64,000 nt of DNA from assembly GCA_022036555.1 (NCBI GenBank), contig CM039139.1:31709748-31773747 (forward strand), read 5' to 3'. The notes under the pieces are model-generated. The model ran no database searches and was not told the origin of the DNA. It worked only from the letters and a program-made list of their open reading frames with translations. Origin of the DNA: Microstegium vimineum. Its lineage: Eukaryota; Streptophyta; Magnoliopsida; Poales; Poaceae. Within the stretch, counting starts at the first letter, position 1. Each line of letters opens with the position of its first letter. Below, piece by piece: positions 56,782-64,000 of this stretch. The translations under genes and the position numbers were made by a program.

Positions 56782-57618
56782 AATGTTCATGATGAAAGAG
56801 GGCTGACAAATGAGGAGATTTCACAGCTCTACATTGAGCCTCAGTATGCAGATGGTCTTGTGAAGGGTTTGAGGAGTAAGTATTACATCTTGAACAATAT
56901 CTTCAGGACCACAATCTATCCCAAGGTGGGATCTGCTTCAAACCTCTATGCCAAGTCAAAGAATGTGCTTCAGAGGATGAGAGGTGGAGCACCACCATTT
57001 TTAGTGGAATGTTTCCTTTGGGATGAGATCTTCCTTGCTGCTGATGATGCTAGGAAGGGGCTTCCTTATGCTCTCTACCTCATGTTCATAATTGAGATGG
57101 TGACTGGCCGGATCTACAACAAGGACACTGTCCATGAGCCTTTCAGAGCAGAGAAGGTCATTCACTCTTTAGCAGTTCAGGAGATAGTGACTCCTCCCAG
57201 AGACAGTACCAGGGCAGCAGCCCCTGACCTTCCTGAGTCCTCCAGAGCAGCTACCAGAGGCAGGAAGAAGTGTAAGCTTGGTAATATGTTGAAGAAGATC
57301 TTTGCTGGCATTTGTTATGACAATGACCATGCTTATGAGACAAGGTTGGAGATGAAACAGCTCAGACAAGAGCAAGGCCTTAGACAGATTCCTTCTCCTA
57401 CACCTCCACCATAGCTCAGTGAGGAGTCTACTTATGATGAGGATGATGATGATGAGGAAGATGAGGATGGGAAGGAGGAGATCCAACAGCCACAGACTCG
57501 GAGATGCAGCAAGCGTGCATCTGACCCCAGTGTTCACTTCACCGCTCCTGATGATGATGATGAAGATGAAGATGAACAAGATGATGATGATGACCACATG
57601 GAGGAGGACAACGACTAG
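56782..57618 (+). pseudogene. gag: Gag-like ORF of a second gag-only element, 5'-truncated
   Basis: The frame reads NEEISQLYIEPQYADGLVKG, FRTTIYPKVGSASNLYA, PPFLVECFLWDEIFLAADDA, YALYLMFIIEMVTGRIYN, LGNMLKKIFAGICYDNDHAY. An in-frame TAG at 57412-57414 follows, then an acidic Asp/Glu-rich tail to a second TAG at 57616-57618. It has no zinc knuckle. The middle part resembles, from memory, the 'putative plant transposon protein' family. The 5' end is fused to the solo LTR, whose sequence is open in the same frame upstream. Confidence 0.65.
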
Positions 57619-58250
57619 CTTGTGTTTTTTTGCTTGGTTCTTTTTCTCCTTTTTGGTGACTTGTTGCCAAAGGGGGAGAATTACTAAGTGAAGTGGGTAC
57701 AACTTCTTCGACACGGTCATGGAGGAGCAGCAGCTGATAGTTATCTTAGTTTTTTTGTCTTAGCTTGTGAGATGAGAGAGCAACATGAAACTATTTTATT
57801 GTAATATTTCCACTTAAGTAATTTATTTGTGTCATTTGTGGACATGTACTCACTCATATATATCATTCTTGTCTTAGTGTGCTTTTAGCTTATCTTTATA
57901 TCTTGCTGTGTGGTCGTGTGTTAGCTTCCGCAGCCTTGCTGGTGGCAGCTAGGCCGGCAGTGCCGGACTACTGTCAACAACAAGCAACTCTGTTGTGTTG
58001 AGACAGGTTCATATGCATCACGTATATTCTTGTGATACTTTTTCAACACCCCACAACAGCCATGGATGTAGGGGGAGCCCTATTTCACTCCAATGTGTGA
58101 ATCTTGGCCTTTTATGCCAAAGTGAAAATTCAAATTCCTATTCACACATTTAGGGGGAGCTCCTACACCCATGACTTGCATTGTCTCAAATTATTATTCA
58201 CTTTTGTAAGCTCTAAGTGTGTTGTCATCAATCACCAAAAAGGGGGAGAT
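57619..58250 (+). other. 3' untranslated region and polypurine tract of the second gag-only element
   Basis: It contains two GGGGGAG stretches (57672 and 58142) and ends with AAAAAGGGGGAGAT (58237-58250) directly before the 3' LTR. No coding sequence was seen. Confidence 0.7.
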
Positions 58251-59530
58251 TGAACGTGCAATCAAGACTTAAGTGGGTTTTGGTGACATGACAACGCAAC
58301 TAGAGAACTAATGAGACTTTACAAGTATGACAAGCAGGTTAAACTTAAGGAGGTTGATGAAAAGGTTGGCGGACCCCTCCAATTACAAAAGTGCATGGCA
58401 ACAAGCTCAAAGGAGTTTAAATTCATTTTATACTTTGAAATTGAGTTAGGTATGTCGTACTATTAAGAGGGATTCAACACGCATGGCAACAAGTGAACCA
58501 AATGCAATATCTATCTAAATACATCACACCTCCAAATATATAGAAGGCAAATCAGCCAACTATTCGAAGATCCATTCTTTGCTGGTTCTGCTAGGCCGAC
58601 AGTGTCGGGATTCAGACCAGCAGTGCCGGGTAGGCCGGCACTGCCGTGACTTGTTCTGACCGTTGAGCAGTGAAGGGGTATTTAACACCTCCTCACTCCC
58701 CCCAACGGCTAGTTCTGCTATTCCATTCATTCAGCTTCGTGAAACAGACAGAGAAAGCTCTCTTCTTGCTCTCCCCTTCTCCCTTGGTGCTCAACCACTC
58801 CCCTCCATTGATTTACAATCATCCTTTGAGAGATTGAGACCCAAGCTTGAGAAGAAGCTTCTCCCTCGGATCTTCAACTCCTACAAGCATTTGGTTTGCG
58901 TGGTGGCCGGCGGTTTGAGTTCTTTACTCTTGGAGCTTTGCTCCTAGCCGGCTAGAGGTTGCCCTTGAGCTTGCCTCCTTCGTGTGACAGCCTAGGGAAG
59001 TTGTATCACCCAACTATTGCTAATACATTCCTCTCATCTTAAGAGTTCGTTCTCTTGACTTGAGACCGAGGAAAGAGCAAGCCTTGTGTGGCGAGCTTGA
59101 GCCTTGTGTGGCGCACCTCAACAACGTGGACGTAGGCAAGCCTTGGTGGTGAGCTGAACCATGGGTCAAATCTTGTGTCCCCTTGTGTTTGTCTCTATAC
59201 TTTGATAAATATTGTTTGCAAGGTGATTTCTAGGGTTTGGACTCGATCTACTCGGTGGGTGTGTTGCTACCACTTTCAGGTGGTGCTAGAGGTTCCCTAC
59301 ACCTCTAGGAAGGTTTCTATTCAAGCACAATTTACATTCAGTCCTTACATTTTGAATTGTGTATATCTCTGTTCTGGTGACCAGCACTGCTGCTCTTAGC
59401 CCAGTAGTGCCGGCCACCCCGGCAGTGTTGGCCTCGAGCCTGGCAGTGCCGGCCTGTGACTGACAGAAAGTTGTTAAGTTTTATAAACATGCCTATTCAC
59501 CCCCCCCTCTAGGATAATCAGATCCTTACA
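58251..59530 (+). repeat. 3' LTR of the second gag-only element
   Basis: It begins TGAACGTGCAATCAAG and ends CAGATCCTTACA. The end section CTATTCACCCCCCCCTCTAG resembles the end of the 798-13602 LTRs. The left LTR is absent from the window, so this element was truncated at the junction at 56782. Confidence 0.8.
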
Positions 59531-59539
59531 GGTCAACAT

Positions 59540-61170
59540 GAGCCGTGGCGAGGAGCGACGAAGTTGGCGTGAACCGTGACGAGTCGATGATGTAGACAGT
59601 CCTCGAGACTGTAGTTGGCGACGAGGAGCGACGAGGTTGGCAGGAGCCGTGGCGAGTCGATGACGAGGGCAGTCCCCGAGACTGTAGTTGGCGACGAGGA
59701 GCGACGAGGTTGGCAGGAGCCGTGGCGAGGAGCGACGAAGTCGGCGGGAATCGTGATGAGTCGGCGACAAGGAGCGACGAGGCCGGTGTGAACCGTGGCG
59801 AGGAGCGACGAAGTCGGTGGGAACCGTGATGAGTCGGCGACAAGGAGCGACGAGGCCAGCGTGAACCGTGACGAGAAGAGACGAAGTTGGCAGGAACCAT
59901 GACGAGTCGGCGACAAGGGCAGTCCCCGAGACTATAGTTGATGACGAGGAGCGACGAGGTCGGTGTGAACCGTGACAAGGAGCGACGAAGTCGGCGGGAA
60001 TCGTGACGAGACGGCGATGAGGGCAGTCCCCGAGACTGTAGTTGACGATGAGGAGCAATGAGGTTGGCATGAGCCATGGCGAGGAGCGACGAAGTCGGCA
60101 TGAACCGTGACGAGTCGGCGACAAGGAGCGACGAGGCCGGCATGAAGCGTGACGAGGAGCGACGAAGTCGGCGGGAACCGTGACGAGTCGGCAACGAGGG
60201 GCAGTCCCCGAGACTGTAGTTGGCGATGAGGAGCGACGAGGTCGCCATGAGCCGTGGTGAGGAGCGACGAAGTCGGCGGGAACCGTGATGAGTCAACGAC
60301 GAGGGTAGTCCCCGAGACTGTAGTTGATGATGAGGAGCGACGAGGTTGGCATGAGCCATGGCGAGGAGCGACGAAGTCGGCGGGAACCGTGACGAGTCGG
60401 CGACAAGGAGCGACGAGGCCGGCGTGAACCGTGACGAGGAGCGACGAAGTCGGCAGGAACCGTGACGAGTCGGCGACGAGGGTAGTCCCCGAGACTGTAG
60501 TTGACGACGAGGAGCGACGAGGTCGGCGTGAACCGTGACGAGGAGCGACGAAGTCGGCGGGAATCGTGACGAGTCGGCGACAAGGAGCGACGAGGCCAGC
60601 GTGAACCGTGACGAGGAGTGACGAAGTCGGCGGGAACTGTGACGAGTCGGCGACGAGGGCAGTCCCTGAGACTGTAGTTGACGACGAGGAGTGACGAGGC
60701 CGGCGTGAACAGTGACGAGGAGCGACGAAGTCGGCGGGAATCGTGACGAGGAGCGATGAAGTCGGCGGGAATCGTGACGAGTCAGCGATGAGGGCAGTCC
60801 CCGAGACTGTAGTTGACGATGAGGAGCGACGAAGTCGGCGGGAACCGTGACGAGTCGGCGACAAGGAGTGACGAGGCCGGCATGAGCCGTGGCGAGGAGC
60901 GACGAAGTCGGCAGGTACCGTGACGAGTCGGCGACAAGGGCAGTCCCCGAGACTGTAGTTGACGATGAGGAGCGACGAGGTTGGCATGAGCCGTGGCGAG
61001 GAGCGATGAAGTCAGCGTGAACCTTGACGAGTCGATGAAGCCAGTCCCCGAGACTGTAGTCGGCGACGAGGAGCGATGAGGTTGGCATGAACCGTGGCGA
61101 GGAGTAACGAAGTCGGCGTGAACCGTGATGAGTCAGCGATGAAGCCAGTCCCGAGACTGTAGTCGGCAAC
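59540..61170 (+). repeat. Minisatellite array 1
   Basis: It is built from a unit of about 31 bp (AGGAGCGACGAAGTCGGCG followed by GGAACCGTGACG), a link GAGTCGGCGACAAGG, and a spacer GGCAGTCCCCGAGACTGTAG of about 29 bp that recurs every 150-250 bp. The minus strand is open for 626 codons and other minus frames are open too, because the plus motif rarely makes minus stops. The peptide (SSLLVTVHAGLVAPCRRLVT type) is probably not a protein. Confidence 0.85.
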
Positions 61171-61752
61171 GAGGACATGAGTCGTTTAGAGGCGGAGGCA
61201 GGCGCGGCTGCTGAAGACCTTATTTCAGACATGGAGTTTTTTGCTGCGGGGTAGCTGTTGTGGAATACAAGGTGTTCATGAACTTGTAAGTGAAATGTGT
61301 CAAAGCTGTATTTATCGAGGCGGTGAGGTTTTATTTCACTTGTATGTCCTCTCGTGCCTGTTGAGTCGTGAGCCGTAGCAATGAACAGTTCAGCCTTGGG
61401 TCTCAAATGGTCCAGATCGTAGGGCTAGCGCCACTGCACGCGTAGGATACATAAGGACTCCTAAGGAGGCACGCAGCTGGCAACCCGCGGCGCAGAGGGC
61501 GAACAGCTCATGCACGCTTAGGGAGATGCCAGTGGACAAGGCCTTTTTCCGAGAGGCTCGATCGTGGCGTGACCAGGGCCTGTGGAGACCGTTCCTGCAG
61601 ACGCTGGACGAAAAGCTATGCTGCTTGTAGAGTCGTCGACCGTACCGTGGTCGTTTACAGGCTTCTATTCGCTATGATTCATTGGCAGGCCAGCTTCGGG
61701 TGCTTTCTGGTTATGGCCAGACTGTTTGGAGAAACGCCCTATTGCGTTTTAG

Positions 61753-61855
61753 AGAGGTCATCGAACACTATGGGAGTGTTTTGGAGAGGTCATCGAACGC
61801 CGTATGCGTTTTGTAGAAGTCGTCGAACGTCATAGGCGTTTTCTAGAGGTTGTCG
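61753..61855 (+). repeat. Short tandem repeat, about 31 bp times four
   Basis: The units have the form TTTTGGAGAGGTCATCGAAC followed by GCCGTATGCG-type text. They lie between the two arrays. Confidence 0.75.
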
Positions 61856-62039
61856 ATTATCATGACGAGTTGGCGACGAGGGTTGTCGACGATGTTGGCG
61901 ACGAGGGTCGTGGTGTGTTGTTGACGAGTGATGACGAGGGGCGAGGCGTGTTGTTGACGAGGCTGGCTGCGGTGCGAACCATGGTGACGAGGGACGATGA
62001 AGTCATCGGCGAGGCGAGTCATGACGACGAGGGCCACCA

Positions 62040-63115
62040 ATGTGGTCGGCGGTGAAAAAAATGACGAGGACCGTCGACGGAATCGGCAGCGAAGGACGAC
62101 GAGGGCCACCAACATGGTCGGCGGCAAAGGACAACGAGGGCCACCAACGTGGTCGGCAGCGAAGGACGACGAGGGGCCGCCGACGTGGCCGTTGGAAAAG
62201 AACGACAAGGACCGCTGGCGGGATCGACGACGAGGAGCGACGAGAACCACCGGCTAGGTCGACGGCGAGGAGCGATGAAGGGCCGCCGACGGGATCGACG
62301 ACGAGGAGCGACGAGAACCACCGGCGAGGTTGACGGCGAGGAGCGATGAAGGGCCGCTGACCACGTCGGCGGCGAGGAACGACGAGAACCACCGGCGAGG
62401 TCGACGGCAAGGAGCGACGAAGGGCCGCCGACAGGATCGACGGCGAGGAGCGACGATATCATCCGACCCAGCTTCCGAGCATCAATAATAGGCTTGACGA
62501 CGATCGAGTACCTGCAACACAAACACGTAGAACGAGTAATACATGGTGTACATATGGATTTTGGAGAAACTCAATAATAAAGGTCAGCGAGAGCCATGAC
62601 GGATCATCGACAGGGGGTGCGACGAAGGACGAGGCATGTTGTCGATGAGAGACGACGAGGGTCGTTAACAGGATCGGTGGCGAAGAGTAACGAGGGCTCG
62701 CCGACGTGGTCGACGACGAGGAGTGACGAGGGGCCGCCGACGGGATCGACGGCGAAGAACAACGATGGTCGCCGACGGGATAGGCGAAGGACGACGAGGG
62801 CCGCCGACGTGGTCGACGGTGAAGAACGACGAGGGGCGCCGACCAGATTGACGGCGAGGAGCAACGAGGGCCGCCGACGGGATCGACGGCGAAGAGCGAC
62901 GAGGGCCGCCGATGGGATCGACGGCAAGGAGCGACGAGGGCCACCGCCGGATCGACGGCGAGGAGTGATGAGGGCCGCCGACGGGACCGACAGCGAAGAA
63001 CGACGATGGCCATCGACCAGATCGGCGGCGAGGAGCGACGAGGGCCGCCGACGGGATCGACGGCGAAGAACGATGAGGGCCGCCGACAAGGTCGGCGGCG
63101 AAGAATGACGAGCGG
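62040..63115 (+). repeat. Minisatellite array 2
   Basis: The units are about 35-42 bp of the form GGCGAGGAGCGACGAGGGCC followed by GCCGACGGGATCGAC. They share the core GAGGAGCGACGA with array 1. About 25 or more units lie in two blocks around a unique stretch at 62460-62640. Confidence 0.85.
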
Positions 63116-63330
63116 AGCCATGGCGAGTTGATGACGATCTCCGAGGCAAGGATGGTGTCGCCGCTGGTCCAGATCATAGATCCGATCTGGTCACGACGAG
63201 GGACGACAAGGTCCGCGGTGGCAGACTATTGTCGAGGGCGACGACGAGGGGACGTCGACGAGATCCGTCGACGAGGGCCGTCGACGGGGAAGATGATCGC
63301 TTGACGAGCCATGATGTCGTTGCACACACC

Positions 63331-63348
63331 CTCTACCTGGCGCGCCAA
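63331..63348 (-). promoter_or_regulatory. Primer-binding site of the coding-poor element
   Basis: On the minus strand TTGGCGCGCCAGGTAGAG follows the LTR end GTCGACA. It is almost identical to the Tat element site at 50853-50872. Confidence 0.7.
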
Positions 63349-63349
63349 C

Positions 63350-63752
63350 TGTCGACGAAATATACGTCGCAGTCTACCTAGGGGGTACCCTACGGTAGTA
63401 GATTGTAGGCGGAGGTATGGCGACGACGATCAAGCGTAACACAGAGAGTATAGACATGACGATTTAGACAGGTTCAGGCCGACAAATCGTCGTAATACCC
63501 TACGTCCTGTGTTCTGGTGGCTGTATTGATCTGAGAGATAGAATACAAGATGTGATGAAATCGTGTTTTGGGGGGTCCCTTGTCCCTCCTTATATATGCC
63601 GAAGGGACAGAGTTACAAGTAAAGTAGTCAATATGGTACTATTCGTGCGGTGCACGTCGTGTGTTGCACATCTACGTCTTGTGGGCCGGCTCACCTCCTG
63701 GTCGGGCGGCCCATATAGGTCCATGGGATATGCCGAGGTAATATCCCCAACA
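63350..63752 (-). repeat. 5' LTR of the coding-poor element
   Basis: It is 403 bp. On the minus strand it reads TGTTGGGGATATTACC...CGTCGACA. A TATA box TATATAAG is at 63590-63597 (minus strand). Only this LTR is in the window. Confidence 0.75.
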
Positions 63753-64000
63753 GGAGTATAAAGGTTAGGGGCTCGAGCCCTTGCGCTCCCCTATTTTCGT
63801 TTTCATTTTGCACAGCGATTGGGCAAGGGATTGGCCGGTGCAGGCTTTGGCATGCAATTGGGCGGCAGCGGGGGGAGGACCAGAGGAGAGCACCGCGCAG
63901 CATGCGCGCGCGATTAACGCCGCGAGGACCGGGAGCCGAAGGGAGGGGCAAACTCGTCCAAAGGAACCCCCGCTGCGGTAGAACGTCCACCTTTGTGAAA
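63753..64000. other. Unclassified GC-rich end of the window
   Basis: It contains GGAGTATAAAGGTTAGGGG and a GC-rich stretch with short open frames. It may be part of another LTR or of the host DNA. No gene was recognised. Confidence 0.35.

Larger units (their letters stand above)
59531..63752 (-). mobile_element. Coding-poor Gypsy-type element made of minisatellites (partial)
   Basis: The right end is an LTR (63350-63752), with the internal region extending left on the minus strand from a primer-binding site at 63331-63348. Instead of gag there are two minisatellite arrays. No RT, integrase or protease motif was found. The left end is cut at 59530 by the second gag-only element. The shared PBS with the Tat element suggests a related mobilising partner. 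Confidence 0.7.

Noticed and set aside
59526..61406. A 626-codon open frame on the minus strand as a real repetitive protein gene
   Set aside because: Other minus frames are also open over the same minisatellite. The openness follows from the repeat's base order, and the frame has no recognised domain or splice pattern.
59540..63115. CRISPR-like repeat array
   Set aside because: The repeats are contiguous minisatellites without unique spacers of constant size, and the DNA is plant nuclear.
62459..63177. Overlapping 170-220-codon frames in array 2 as genes
   Set aside because: They are present in several frames at once and are purely repetitive, as in array 1.

Overview
The window is plant nuclear DNA from a grass, most likely a panicoid. 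The evidence is three-exon cell-wall genes with canonical GT-AG introns, grass-type Stowaway MITEs, a 5S-bearing Cassandra-type element, and very large nested LTR retrotransposons. I cannot name the species. About nine tenths of the window is transposon-derived. Only two genes look intact: a tandem pair of xyloglucan endotransglucosylase/hydrolase (XTH) genes on the minus strand, at 22548-24273 and 30458-32036.

Layout. (1) 798-13602 is a gag-only LTR retrotransposon with no pol. Its LTRs hold a 2.1-kb solo LTR (1878-3957), a CACTA element with captured gene exons (9339-10658), and a palindromic Cassandra-type element with two oppositely oriented 5S-bearing LTRs (12181-12996). (2) 13603-16850 holds broken duplicates of an unidentified segment, a MITE and a decayed DUF1618-type gene. 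(3) 16857-21443 is a 4.6-kb solo LTR with a perfect 5-bp target-site duplication (TSD). It is followed by a hAT transposase relic. (4) 22.5-33.0 kb is a segmental duplication carrying the two XTH genes. The two blocks are separated by MITEs and a nested solo LTR (28220-28763, TSD GCGTC).

(5) 36428-52030 is a complete 15.6-kb Ty3/Gypsy element of the Tat type on the minus strand (TSD ATTAT). It has gag-protease, RT, an archaeal-type RNase H and integrase. On the opposite strand it carries a six-exon gene with its own TATA box. Its LTRs are almost identical, yet gag-pol has an in-frame stop and frame changes. (6) 52249-53481 is a hAT element (8-bp TSD) carrying the coiled-coil domain of an NLR resistance gene. 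(7) 55385-59530 is a minisatellite-expanded solo LTR fused to the 3' half of a second gag-only element. (8) 59531-63752 is part of a coding-poor Gypsy-type element built of two minisatellite arrays, ending in its 5' LTR.

The XTH pair supplies ordinary cell-wall function. The remainder records nested insertion, LTR-LTR recombination, gene capture and satellite growth. The most unusual structures are the palindromic Cassandra-type element and the spliced antisense gene inside the Tat element. All boundaries were read by eye from TSDs, terminal inverted repeats and splice sites; no alignment or database search was run.
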